Position numbers and translations under genes: made by a program
Notes under the pieces: generated by a model
What the model was told of the DNA's origin: nothing
Seen by the model: only the letters and a program-made list of their open reading frames with translations
Databases searched by the model: none
NCBI GenBank assembly: GCA_963575745.1
Contig: CAUYUJ010022546.1
Location: 35,001-67,500, forward strand
Length of the DNA: 32,500 bases
Reading direction: 5' to 3'
Source of the DNA: Prorocentrum cordatum
Taxonomy: Eukaryota > Sar > Dinophyceae > Prorocentrales > Prorocentraceae
Shown: positions 20,716 through 29,410 of the stretch, in pieces
Layout of the letters: the number at the start of each line of letters is the position of its first letter
How positions within the stretch are numbered: the first letter of the stretch is position 1

Positions 20716-21084
20716 GTGGGGCCTGATGTGTTTGTAGACGGCAGCTGCCGACAGTCCAATTTACCTGAAGTTTCGCGTGCAGGATGGGCCGCGGTCCAAA
20801 TCCTGCCCTCGCTCCTGCTGTGCCGTGCCGTGTACGGTGCGCTTCCTGGCCAGTTTCAGACGATCGGGCGAGCCGAGAGGTGGGCTGTCAGGCAAGCGTG
20901 CTGTGTTCATCATACGCTGTCGCGTATCAGTTCCGACCTCCAAGCCACAATGCGTGAAGGTAACCAGTGGAACAAGGACTCTGCAAGCGGCGCTGCCAAG
21001 CACGCCGCTATATGGGCTGATGCATTTCGAATTCGCGAGAAAGCCCCAATTTTGCTGGCAGCCTGCTCACCTTTCACTCGATGA
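20716..21084 (+). pseudogene. RNase H domain of the retrotransposon
   Basis: RNase H degrades the RNA strand of the RNA-DNA hybrid during retrotransposition. The fragment has the expected layout: VFVDGSC with the first catalytic Asp (residue 8 of the open stretch) and the strand AGWAAVQ, then TIGRAERWAVRQA with the catalytic Glu (54), then ISSDLQATMREGNQW with the second Asp (74). Helix-like AAKHAAIWADAFRIRE follows. The last catalytic residue would lie past the frame break near 21050-21080 and cannot be placed. All three visible acidic residues are intact even though the element is dead. Confidence 0.82.
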
Positions 21085-21560
21085 CGTGATTGAAAAAGGG
21101 CTGTGCGTTTACCGTTGGGCTCGGAATCTCTGGGCGGATTTTTGGCTAAAATCGGTTCGGCATCCCACGCTTTTTTTTTCTGAGGGGTTCGTTAAGGCCT
21201 TGGCAGGAGAGTTTAGATACCACAATCCTACTATCAGATTCATCGTCTGGGCCGCACAGAAGATGGCTCAGAGTGGTGAATAGACTGGTGATCTGCCTGC
21301 TAAACCTATTTTGGCCCCGAGCCATGTTGCCGTTCCCAAGGTCCAAATCACCAGTCATATTATGTATAGGAATGATGACAGAGGCGAGTGGAGGTGCAAG
21401 ATGTGTGGCCGTGTTGCCCGCAACGACGCATCCCTCAAGGCCCTGCTCACCAATCGTGCCACCAGGGAGTGCGGACCCACACCCGTCCAAGCAGCTGCCA
21501 CGGCTGAGTGGTTTCGTTTGCATGGACAATCCTTCACAGTGGTGCGAAGCGAGGCTGTGA
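21055..21560 (+). pseudogene. C-terminal region of the retrotransposon polyprotein
   Basis: In the frame entered near 21055 the peptide runs DDVIEKGLCVYRWARNLWAD, then EGFVKALAGEFRYHNPTIRF and VWAAQKMAQSGE, then a TAG at 21281. It then continues in the same frame through AKPILAPSHVAVPKV, WRCKMCGRVARNDASLKALL and RATRECGPTP. The C-x2-C and the later Cys look like the remains of a zinc-binding C-terminal module. Sequence similarity to anything fades by about 21560. Confidence 0.68.
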
Positions 21561-22014
21561 GTGTTGCTGTTGGGCTGGCCGGGGTCCTGGCCCAGGAGGA
21601 TGTGGAGTCCCCAGATGGCCTTCCCCCCTTGGCCCCCCCCTCTCCGACCCTGCCTCCGACCCTCTCTTGCCTTTCAGGAACCTCGGTCATGACCCGTTCT
21701 TGGCTGGCCCGGTGTTCGTGCGTCGGAGGTGTAGCTCGCACGGCACTGCGGGCTCTCTCCGCAAAATCTTTCTGTGGCGTGCAGGGGCCCCGGCACGGTC
21801 CCGTCCACTTCAGCCAATCAGAAGTCTGTGATCAGGCGCGCGGAGCCCGGCCTGCACCCCAAGACGGGGCGCAGGACTACGCCTGGCGACGGGGAGCGCC
21901 AAGGTGGCTGCGCCTCGGGGGCTTTCGGGCTCGGGCGAGGGCGCCAAGGGTCCCTGGCGCTGTGGAACGTCAAGATGGTCGAGCCTCAGCTCTTCTGGGA
22001 GGCGCAATGGTCGT
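21561..22014. other. Unassigned sequence downstream of the retrotransposon
   Basis: This may include the element's 3' UTR. No poly-A or simple tail is visible. Open frames continue on + but show no motif. Confidence 0.4.
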
Positions 22015-22165
22015 GCCTCCTCCTCCTCCTCCTCCTCCTCCTCCTCCTCCTCCTCCTCCTCCTCCTCCTCCTCCTCCTCCTCCTCCTCCTCCTCCTCCTC
22101 CCCCTCCCCCTCCCCCTCCCCCTCCCTCTCCCTCCCTCCTCCCTCCCTCCCTCCCTCCCTCCCTC
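22015..22165. repeat. (CTC)n grading into (CCCTCC)n and (CCTC)n
   Basis: About 27 CTC triplets are followed by CCCTCC hexamers and then CCTC tetramers. The three-step change in unit size suggests slippage extending rightwards. Confidence 0.95.
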
Positions 22166-22380
22166 CCCCTGGAAAAACAATGAACAGCGTAAACAGAAAA
22201 TGTCGAAGCTCCGAGCGGATTTCTTGGATGGGCGCTGGGCTGGGCCCCACACCCTGGCGGCACCTCCGGCGCGGCCCCTGGCGCGCTGCGCGCGACAGGG
22301 AAAGGGCCAAACGCCGATCCGAGAAATCCGTGTGGAGCTCTGGAGCATGTGTTGATGCCGATATTTGTTCTTTGATTTCC
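22166..22380. repeat. Inverted repeat, imperfect ~75-bp arms
   Basis: The left arm (about 22169-22242) and the reverse complement of the right arm (about 22309-22380) share GGAAA, AGCTCC, CGGATTTCTYGGAT and GGCGYTKGGC in order. The spacer of about 65 bp is GC-rich. The palindrome lies between two (CTC)n runs that have the same orientation, so only the inner part was inverted and duplicated. Confidence 0.75.
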
Positions 22381-22394
22381 TCGTCTTCCTCAGC

Positions 22395-22610
22395 ATTCCT
22401 CCACAAAGTTCCTATTCCTCCTCCTCCTCCTCCTCCTCCTCCTCCTCCTCTTCTCCTCCTCCGCCTCCTCCGCCTCCTCCGCCTCCTGCCCTCCTCCTCC
22501 TCCTGCCATCCTCTGCCTCTTCCTGCCCTCCATCTCCTCCTGCTCTTCTTCTTCCTCCGCCTGCTTCTCCTGTTCCTTCTGGTTTTTCCCGCCCTCCTGG
22601 AGGAGGGAGC
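22395..22610. repeat. CTC/CCG/CTG pyrimidine-rich microsatellite
   Basis: CTC triplets are interrupted by CCGCCT and CTGCC variants and become degenerate to the right. Confidence 0.9.
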
Positions 22611-22865
22611 CAGCAGCGAAGGCGGATCTGAAGGGGCAGGGGGAGCAAGGGTCAGAAGTGATGGCGGCCGCATTCCGGTCCACCGCGCCTCAGAAGTGTG
22701 ACTCGACAGTCCTTCTTGTTCGTCTCTGGGCTGGAGGAATCGCCCATACTTAGACGCGATTCCTCGGCGGATTCCTCGGCGCTCACCTCCGCACGCCCTG
22801 TTTATCCTGTTTTATCTCCAAAAAATGCTTGCGTTGAGGGGTTCTCACTTGGCTTAACCATCTCA
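22611..22865. other. Unassigned sequence
   Basis: GATTCCTCGGCG occurs twice in tandem near 22758-22782. Nothing else is recognised. Confidence 0.45.
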
Positions 22866-23085
22866 GGGTGAGTGGCGGCTTTTGCGGGCGGTGCCGTCCG
22901 TAGCCGCCGTCGCCGTCGCAGCCGCCGTCGCCGTCGTCGCCGTCGCCGCCGCTCGGGGCGAGTGGCTGCTTTTGTGGGCGGTGTCGCCCGTCGCCGCCGT
23001 CGGCGCCGTCACCGTCGCCGCCTCTCGGGGCGAGTGGCGGTTTTTGCGGGCGGTGCCGCCCGTCGCCGCCGTCGCCGTCGCACAG
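22866..23085. repeat. GCCGTC minisatellite with a GAGTGGCGG head unit
   Basis: Three units start with GAGTGGCKGYTTTTGYGGGCG at about 22870, 22969 and 23031. A variable number of GCCGTC hexamers follows in each. The unit is short and hexamer-based, so frames stay open (Ala-Val or Arg-Arg) without coding meaning. Confidence 0.9.
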
Positions 23086-23304
23086 ATTCTCCTTTCCAAA
23101 AAACAACAGACTCGATGCCCCACCCCCCATTATCCCATCCCCTTGGCGTATTGCAATTTACATGTGACTCTGCCCCATCGTCCACCCTAAATGTGAATCT
23201 ACATCATCCCAGGGGGGCTGGTATCGCCCCCCCCCCCCCCCCGCCATCCTCTGCAAAAAAACACGCGCGCACTCGTATATCAAAAACCATAAGTTGTCAA
23301 GAAT
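23086..23304. other. Unassigned sequence with a C16 tract
   Basis: A run of sixteen C residues lies at about 23227-23242. The rest is ordinary mixed sequence with no gene. Confidence 0.5.
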
Positions 23305-23430
23305 TCCTTGCAAAAATGAGACGAAGTGCGCGCGCGCTTCGTCGCGCGCGCATGCCGAAATTCTTCAAAAACCTTCGGAATCGTAAAGATTCCGCAACCG
23401 AGCGTCCAAAAAACATACACACAAATTACC
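23305..23430 (-). repeat. Dispersed repeat F, copy 1 (RHARA-type)
   Basis: This aligns without gaps to 25461-25585 over the part containing GCGCGCGCATGCCGAAAT and CAAAAACC.TCGG. Read on the minus strand, both copies give YVFWTLGCGI / YVLWALGFDI followed by VFEEFRHARA / VFAVFRHARA. It also has a perfect CGGAATC/GATTCCG hairpin. It may be a SINE-like repeat or a recurring exon relic. No start codon or gene context is clear. Confidence 0.72.
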
Positions 23431-23503
23431 CCGACGGTAGGACCCCACACGAGATTATATTTAGATTTACCCTCGAGCATTTTTTCTTCGACTGGCGGAG
23501 GCC

Positions 23504-23510
23504 TCCTCTT

Positions 23511-23541
<31 letters not shown>

Positions 23542-23850
23542 CTCCTCCTCCTCCTCCTCCTCATACCCCTCCTCCTCCTCCTCCTCCTCCTCTTCTTCCT
23601 CCTCCTCCTCCTCATCCCCTCCACCTTCTCATCCTTTTCCTCCTCCTGTTCATTATCGTCCTACTCGTTGCATGTCTTATCCTCTTCCTCTTCCGCCTCC
23701 TCCTTCTCTTCCTTTTCATCCTCGTCCTCCGCCTCCTCTCCCTCCCCCATCCTCCTCGTATGTTTCCTCCTGTTCGTCCTTTTCTTCCTCCTCCTTCACC
23801 TCCCCTCCTTCTCCCCCTTCTTATCTCCGCCCCGCCTGTTTTCCTCGTGC
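23504..23850. repeat. CTC/CAT pyrimidine-rich microsatellite
   Basis: Fairly pure CTC triplets to about 23625 give way to a degenerate CTTCCTC-rich stretch to about 23850. Confidence 0.9.
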
Positions 23851-24079
23851 ACCTGTCCTTCCTCCTGGCAGGAGTGCGAGCGTCGGTTTTCCTCGGCGCC
23901 GTCGCCGCATCGGCCAGCCAGCTCCTCAGTCGCCCTTCTGTCCTGGCTTATTTCGGAACCCTGGGAATTCCACATGTCGGGCAATCGGGCCCATGACAGG
24001 AACAAGTCTGCCGACGACCAGCTCGGCATACAACACTCGGATTACCAACACGAAATGCAAGCCACATAAGGAGGGGTGG
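23851..24079. other. Unassigned sequence
   Basis: I see no gene or repeat. It borders the 160-bp satellite. Confidence 0.5.
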
Positions 24080-25058
24080 CCCGAGAGGGCTCCGGCCTGA
24101 GACTTCCTCGCAATTCACTCACAGCCGAGGCTCCCGCCTGAGACTTCCGCCGTACTCAAGCTTGAAGAAGCCAAAAACGACGACAGCTACAAGACTCCGA
24201 TGACCCGTTCGGGTTACTCACATGAGCTGCGGGCCCCGTAGGGAAGGGGCTCCCGCCTGAGACTTGCTCACACTTCACTCACAAACGAAGCTCCCGCTGG
24301 AGACTTCCGCCATGCTTTAGCTTGAAGAAGCAAAAAGTGACGACCGTTACAAGATTCCGATGACCCGTTCGGATGACTCACATGAGCTGCGGGTCCCACA
24401 GGGAGGGGGTCCCGCCTGAGATTTCCTCGCAAGTCACTTACAGACGAGGCTCCCGCCTGAGATTCCCGCCGTACTCAAGCTTGAAGAAGCCAAAAACGAT
24501 GACAGTTACAAGACTCCGATGACCCGTTCGGATTACTCACATGAGCTGCGGGCCCCATAGGGAAGGGGTTCCCGCCTGAGACTTGCTCACAATTCACTCA
24601 CAAACGAAGCTCCTGCTGGAGACTTCCGCCGTACTTTAGCTTGCAAAAGCAAGAAGCGACGACCTTTACAAGATTCCGATGACCCGTTCGGATGACTCAC
24701 ATGAGCTGCGGGTCCCATAGGGAGGCGGGTCCCGCCTGAGATTTCCTCGCAAGTCACTTACAGACGAGGTTCCCGCCAGAGACTTCCGCCATACTCAAGC
24801 TTGAAGAAGCAAAAAGTGACGACCGTTACAAGATTCCGATGAACCGCTCGGATTACTCACATGAGCTGCGGGCCCCCTAGGGAGTGGGGCTACCGCCTGA
24901 GACTTCCTCGCAAATCACTCACTGACGAAGCTCCCGCCTGAGACTTCCGCCATACTCAAACTTGACCCGTTCGGATGACTCACATGGGCCGCGGGCCCCA
25001 TAGGGAGGGGGTTCCCGCATGAGACTTTCTCGCAAGTCACTCACCGACGAGGCTCCCA
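24080..25058. repeat. 160-bp satellite, six units plus a deleted seventh
   Basis: The landmark CCTGAGACTT recurs at 24096, 24256, 24415, 24575, 24735, 24896 and (as CATGAG) 25018, so spacing is 159-161 bp and finally 122 bp. The short unit lacks about 38 bp between CTTGA and CCCGTTCGG. Units alternate: odd ones carry CCTCGCAA and CCAAAAACGA, even ones TTGCTCACA and GCAAAAAGTGACG, so the true repeat is a dimer of about 320 bp. Unit five is a hybrid. Each unit also carries a second CCGCCTGAGACTTCC inside. Confidence 0.96.
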
Positions 25059-25245
25059 CTCGGGTGGGTAGGTGGGTGAAGAGAGTGAGTGGGCGAGTGA
25101 GTGAGTGATGATGACGAGTATGTGAGTGAATGAATGTGCGAATCATGACGACGATGGTGATGATAGTGTGAATGAAAGGATGAGTGGGTGAGTGTGGGTG
25201 GTGATGGTGCGTATGACTGGTTGAATGAGTGAACAAAGGGAGAAG
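25059..25245. repeat. Degenerate GAGT/GGGT tetranucleotide repeat
   Basis: GAGTGAGTG, GGTGGGTA and GATGATG variants fill this stretch. It borders the satellite directly. It codes only for artefact peptides. Confidence 0.85.
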
Positions 25246-25339
25246 AGAGAAAGAGGGGGGGGACGAAGAGGAAGAGGAGAGAACCCCACTTTGGATGTGG
25301 GGAACACACATGGTTTTGCAACATGGATGTTCCAAAACG

Positions 25340-25450
25340 AATTCTTAAGAAAACCATTGTCACAATTTCAAGAAAATTCTACCACACGGGCTTCGTGCGC
25401 GCGCATGTCTAAATCGTTCGAACACCCATGCGCGCGTGCCGTCGAGAGAA
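25340..25450 (-). repeat. Dispersed repeat F, partial copy 2
   Basis: It contains CTTCGTGCGCGCGCATGTCTAAAT and, on the minus strand, a WVFERFRHARAR peptide matching the core of copy 1. It lies head to tail with copy 3. Confidence 0.65.
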
Positions 25451-25460
25451 CCTATTTGCA

Positions 25461-25585
25461 CAAAGTGAAACGGAGTGCACGCGCGCGCGTCGCCGCGCGC
25501 GCATGCCGAAATACGGCAAAAACCGTCGGTTGCGTAACGATGTCGAAACCGAGTGCCCAAAGTACATACAGAAACACATGGCTTC
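25461..25585 (-). repeat. Dispersed repeat F, copy 3
   Basis: This is the best partner of 23305-23430, with no gaps in the aligned part. The minus frame reads YVLWALGFDIVTQPTVFAVF then RHARAATRARALRF. Confidence 0.72.
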
Positions 25586-25590
25586 GCAAC

Positions 25591-25850
25591 ATCAGTTCTC
25601 TGTACCGGTGATTGAAACAATTTGCCATGCATATAGATATGTGCATATGTACATGTAAATATGTACATCTACTTATCTATACATACATACATACATATGC
25701 ATATACACGCACTGAGATTTGACTGTGTGTGTACTAACTAAAACACATATATAACTACAAATTACAACGACTTGGTTCAACGAAAACGGTTTTGGAAATA
25801 CTTCTTATGTATAACCAAAAGACAAAACAAAACAGCAACAAAAAACAAAA
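25591..25850. other. AT-rich unassigned sequence
   Basis: ACATACATAC and CATATGTACAT short repeats lie near 25620-25710, and an A-rich stretch with AAAACAAAAC follows. No gene is visible. Confidence 0.55.
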
Positions 25851-25854
25851 AATA

Positions 25855-26065
25855 TGTTGCGCGCGCTCTTGCGAGTTCTTGCGGAAACCATCGGTTATTC
25901 AACGTCCTCGTGGAACTATGCCAAACGGGAATCTCGCGCCACATGCCGAAATCATTCGCACGCCCTTGCGCCCGTGCGGGAAGGGGGCGGCACGATCTGT
26001 GTCAAAGAGAACCCTGCGGGCAATTCTCGCGCGTCGGCCGCGCGCGCATGTCGAACTCTTTCCCA
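25855..26065 (-). repeat. Dispersed repeat F, degenerate copies 4 and 5
   Basis: GCCACATGCCGAAATCATTC (about 25938) and GGCCGCGCGCGCATGTCGAA (about 26036) repeat the core of family F. The second gives VWERVRHARAADAREL on the minus strand. Flanks have diverged beyond alignment by eye. Confidence 0.5.
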
Positions 26066-26493
26066 GACCTTCCTCACCGACGCGAGGACGCCGTCATCAC
26101 CGTCGGCGTGATCATCATCGGCGCCCGCACTGGCCGCGCCGTCGTCGTTGTCAAACATCGTCACCAGCATCGCTATGGTTAGCATCGTGTCTACCGTTGT
26201 CGACGTTGCCATGATGCCGCGCCCGCCCAAGTTGCCGACTCGCACTGAACTGCGCGCAGGGATGTGCCCAGCGGTCAGCGCCATCGCGGCCGCGCCGGTC
26301 GCGCCGAACTAGCAGGCCGCTGCGCGCGCGTGCCTGGGTTGGCGTGGCCGCAGAGATGGACCAGCCAACGCCAAGCACTCATCGCAATCGCCACCACATG
26401 TGTTTTGCAAACCATGTTGCGGATGGGTGGGTGGGATGATTGCGCGAGCAGCGGAGTTGACAACTCACTGCGAACAGAAATGAATTTCACCAC
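26066..26493. other. Unassigned sequence
   Basis: GTCGTC and GATCATCATCGG patches are scattered here. No gene or repeat family is recognised. Confidence 0.45.
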
Positions 26494-26812
26494 ATAGGTT
26501 GGACCACATAGATTGCACCGCATAGGTTGCATTACATAGGTTGCACCGCATATGCTGCATTACCATAGGTTGCACCGCGCAGATTGCACCACGAAGATTG
26601 CACCGCCTAGGCTGCATTGGATAGGCTGTACCGCGTAGATCGCACCAAATAGATTGCATCACATGGATTGCACCGCATAGATTGAAGTACATCGGATGCA
26701 CCGCGTAGACTGCACAACATAGACTGCACTGCATAGATAGCACCGCATATTTTGCATTACACAGGTTGCATCGCATACATTGCACCGAATAGACTGCACC
26801 GCATAGACTGCA
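26494..26812. repeat. 14-bp tandem array, about 22 units
   Basis: The unit is AGRTTGCACCGCAT with TGCATTACAT variants, mostly exactly 14 bp. Units differ at two to five positions but keep phase almost throughout. All minus-strand frames look alike (CNLCNA, MQCMRCNL), which is only the translated repeat. Confidence 0.95.
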
Positions 26813-26851
26813 AGAAGCAAGCGTTTGGGGTCCACGCTTGCTAACATTATT

Positions 26852-26918
26852 GTTCTCTCTCTCTCTCTCTTTCTCTCTTTGTCTCTCTCTCTCTCTCTCT
26901 CTCTCCCTCTCGTTGTGC
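26852..26918. repeat. (CT)n microsatellite
   Basis: CTCTCT runs with TTT and GTC interruptions. A second, shorter CT run lies at 26939-26958. Confidence 0.95.
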
Positions 26919-27069
26919 GTACGTATATATACGGTTGTTTCTCTCTTTCTCTCACTCTCTGTAACTATGTATATGTATATATCACGATCTCGCTTGCTCT
27001 ATATCTGGTTGTTGTTACCACTCTCTGCTGTGCAAATATGTAAATATAGGTATATATCGCACCTCTCTA

Positions 27070-27240
27070 CACAGTAAGTCATACATACATGTACACATAC
27101 TTACATAGAAACATCCGTATCTATATATATATATATATATATATACATATATACATGCATACAAATATATATACACATATATATATATACATATACATAC
27201 ATGCATATGCACACACATACACACATACATACGTGCATAC
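27070..27240. repeat. TA and CATA microsatellite
   Basis: TATATA runs (about 27121-27145 and 27165-27190) are embedded in ACATAC repeats. Confidence 0.93.
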
Positions 27241-27454
27241 CTAAATTACATTACAATACATGACATCACATTACATTACAATGCAATGCATACAAACATA
27301 CATACATACATACGTGTATGCATGCATGCATGCATACATGTATACATACATGCATGCCTACATATCTGCCGACCTGCCTGTCTGCCCGCCTACTGACCTG
27401 CCTACACACATAGTTACACACCTACATACATACATACATACATACATACATGCA

Positions 27455-27485
<31 letters not shown>

Positions 27486-27500
27486 CATACATACATGCAT
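27241..27500. repeat. CATA/CATG tetranucleotide microsatellite
   Basis: CATACATA runs with CATG and CCTG variants. The longest pure stretch is 27423-27495. A CTGCCTGNC block sits at about 27367-27405. Confidence 0.93.
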
Positions 27501-27559
27501 ATAGATGTGGTACCCCCCACACAGGGACTTACCTCGTCCTGCATGTGATTCTCCTCGTC

Positions 27560-27640
27560 GAAGGGCCCCGAGACGTCAAGAGGGCCCCGAAACGTCCCAA
27601 GGAGCACCCAGGAGGACACCCACGAGGCTTTCGAGACCAG
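27560..27640 (+). repeat. Short CCAAGAGGCC-family fragment
   Basis: GGGCCCCGAGACGTC and GGGCCCCGAAACGTCCC resemble units of the minisatellites at 11044-11800 and 32120-32335. No terminal tag is present. Confidence 0.5.
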
Positions 27641-27990
27641 AAGCAATGTTAGTCGAGTTCCCGAGCGATTGGCATCTGCCGAGAACGGAAATGAGATCGT
27701 GTTTTACGACCCGCATATTCGAACCGCTCAATGAACTGCAGCGGGGCGCGAACACGACCTCATTCCAACAACGCGGACGAAAACGAAGTCGAGTTCACGA
27801 CCCACGGCAGTTCAGACGGCTCGCTGAGCTGCAGCGGAGCGCGAACTCTATCTCCTTCCTACGGCGTGGAAGCAGACGAGGTCAAATTCACAGCCGGTCC
27901 CTTTAGACCACTAGCTGAACTGCAGCGTGGCGTGAAGACGACCTCCATCCTACCACGCGGACAAAGACGAGGTCAAAGTTCACGAGGCGT
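27641..27990. repeat. ~92-bp tandem repeat, about four units
   Basis: The landmark GARCTGCAGCGKRGCG recurs at about 27736, 27829 and 27920, and a diverged unit precedes them. Units share CACGCGGACRAARACGAGGTC and GTTCACGACCC. Spacing of 93 and 91 bp changes the frame, so this is not a protein repeat. Confidence 0.88.
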
Positions 27991-28606
27991 CCCGAGTCAA
28001 ACCACCCGTCGGAATTGCGATGTTTCAAAGCGGAGCAGTGTTTCTGCTGCGCTGGTGTACTAGCATGGTGGCGGGATTTGCCGTAGACATCTGGATACTT
28101 ATATATACAGGTATCTACATGTTTATCTATAGAATAGAGATGGTGATACTAATAAACAACAACTGCGTACGTAGTGCATGTATACATAAGGTATACATGA
28201 CGGCATATAAATATATATATATACACTATCCAAGTGGAACGCGAGACGTGTGCTGTATTGCTAACTGTTGATGCTTTGAACACACCTGGGCGCGCCCGAC
28301 GATGCTGCCGCCAGCTCGCCGTGCAGGCCCCTTGGCTGAGGCGCATGATAGATCCTGACTCTAAGTTTCGCGGCGCGACACCTTGTCAACTTTATCGAAT
28401 TCAGCCGCCTGCGTCTAAGACAGCGGAGGGCAGCAGGCCGAAGAAGCACGAATACCTTCCTGGCACGCTGGCTGGCGGGAGCCGTCAGGCCGTAACGTTT
28501 TCTGCCAGACTGCTGCCCAGGAACTTTCGGATTCGCTGTCGGAGGCCTATCACCGATCTATCGGCCACACGTCGCCGATTCCATGCCGAGGAAGGCTACG
28601 CCCGAC
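27991..28606. other. Unassigned sequence
   Basis: A TATATATA patch lies near 28210-28225. A + frame of about 290 codons begins here (28234) but becomes CTC repeat after 28740 and shows no domain. I do not call a gene. Confidence 0.45.
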
Positions 28607-28745
28607 CTGCCCCTTGGGGGGGGAACTCCTGCTCCTCGAATATGCCCATGCGCAGCCCGGGCGGCAGCTCGATGTCCTCCCGTGCGGCCCAGGGGTGGTC
28701 CAGTGTCCCGCCGGGCGCTTTGTGCTCCCCACATAATCCCCCCTT
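28607..28745 (-). CDS. Candidate exon, unknown product
   Basis: A minus frame of about 46 codons reads GTLDHPWAAREDIELPPG then LRMGIFEEQEFPPQG. Third positions are mostly G or C and the peptide is acidic, unlike repeat frames nearby. A GCAG|GT donor lies at 28605-28607, and AG sites upstream (in AAAG|CG or GAAG|GGG) could be acceptors beside the (GAG)n strand. Sixteen bases of this block, GCCGCACGGGAGGACA, recur exactly at 31644-31659 on the same strand. No family is recognised. Confidence 0.33.
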
Positions 28746-29062
28746 CGTCCTCCTCCTCTTCCTCCTGCTTATGTTCCTGCTCCTCATCCCTCTTCCCTTT
28801 CCTCATCCTCTTCCCCCTCTTACTCTTCCTCCTCCTCCTCTTTCTCCTCCTCCTCCTCCTCCTTCTCATCCTCCTCCTCCTTCTCCTTCTCCTCTTCCTC
28901 CCTCCTCCTCCTCCTCCTCCTCCTCCTCCTCCTCCTCCTCTCTCCTCCCCTCCTACTCCTCCTCCTCCTCCTCCTCCTCCCCCTCCCCCTCCTCCACCAC
29001 CTCCTCCTCCACCTCCTCCTCCTCCTCCTCCTCCTCCTCCTCCGCCGCCTCCGCCTCCTCCT
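28746..29062. repeat. CTC/CTT pyrimidine microsatellite, ~320 bp
   Basis: Degenerate CTCCTT at the left becomes nearly pure CTC towards 28900-28950 and 29010-29045. The pyrimidine strand is on +. Confidence 0.94.
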
Positions 29063-29079
29063 CGTCCTCCTACTCAGGA

Positions 29080-29354
29080 TTATGCGGGTGCAACAATTAC
29101 GATGATTCCCTGTGCTGAAGTCCCAGGAATGGCGTTCTGGTAAGATTCAGGATCGTCAAGACGCAACAGTCAGGTTGATCTGTCGCGTTGGAATCCCGAG
29201 AACAATGTTTTGACTGTTTCATGGTCTTTAAACGGGTGTCTTCCAACGAGGCAGTTCCAAGAATGGAAATGAACCGTTGTAGGGGCCTATAAAGAGGGAG
29301 CTTGGAGGGAGGGCTTACTCCAACGTCGTTGGTGACTCTTGGGTTTACATTGGT
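29080..29354 (+). repeat. Composite repeat, modules A and B, copy 2
   Basis: It starts with GCGGGTGCAACAATTACGAT, shared with copy 4 at 31249. It ends with GTGACTCTTGGGTTTACATT and then (CTC)n. B landmarks are all present, though GAGGCAG is followed by a small change. Confidence 0.9.
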
Positions 29355-29410
29355 CCTCCTCCTCCTCCTCCTCCTCCACCTCCTCCTCCTCCTCCTCCTC
29401 CTCCTCCTCT
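29355..29410. repeat. (CTC)n microsatellite in the composite repeat
   Basis: CTC triplets with one CCACCT break sit exactly between module B and module C. Confidence 0.95.

Larger units (their letters stand above)
19380..21560 (+). mobile_element. Decayed non-LTR retrotransposon, 3' half of the polyprotein
   Basis: Four pieces follow in the order expected for a LINE-type polyprotein: the end of the reverse transcriptase with its catalytic DD, a thumb/connection region, a Cys-His knuckle, an RNase H domain, and a C-terminal Cys-rich region. At least five in-frame stops (19476 TAA, 19797 TAG, 19872 TGA, 20375 TGA, 21281 TAG) and three frame changes (near 20020, 20715 and 21050-21080) prove that it is dead. 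The palm core and any endonuclease are absent upstream, where a (CTC)n run begins. I see no poly-A tail or target-site duplication. Phylogenetic placement is inferred from domain order only. Confidence 0.85.

Noticed and set aside
26659-26955. Cys-rich minus-strand frames over the 14-bp array, looking like a Cys-repeat protein.
   Set aside because: A 14-bp unit cycles through frames and all give similar Cys/Met/Asn peptides, so there is no frame preference.
28234-28740. A + frame of about 170 codons before the CTC repeat (MERETCAVLLTVDALNTPG).
   Set aside because: Its third-position pattern is weak and it ends in a microsatellite. The minus strand over its right part looks more exon-like.
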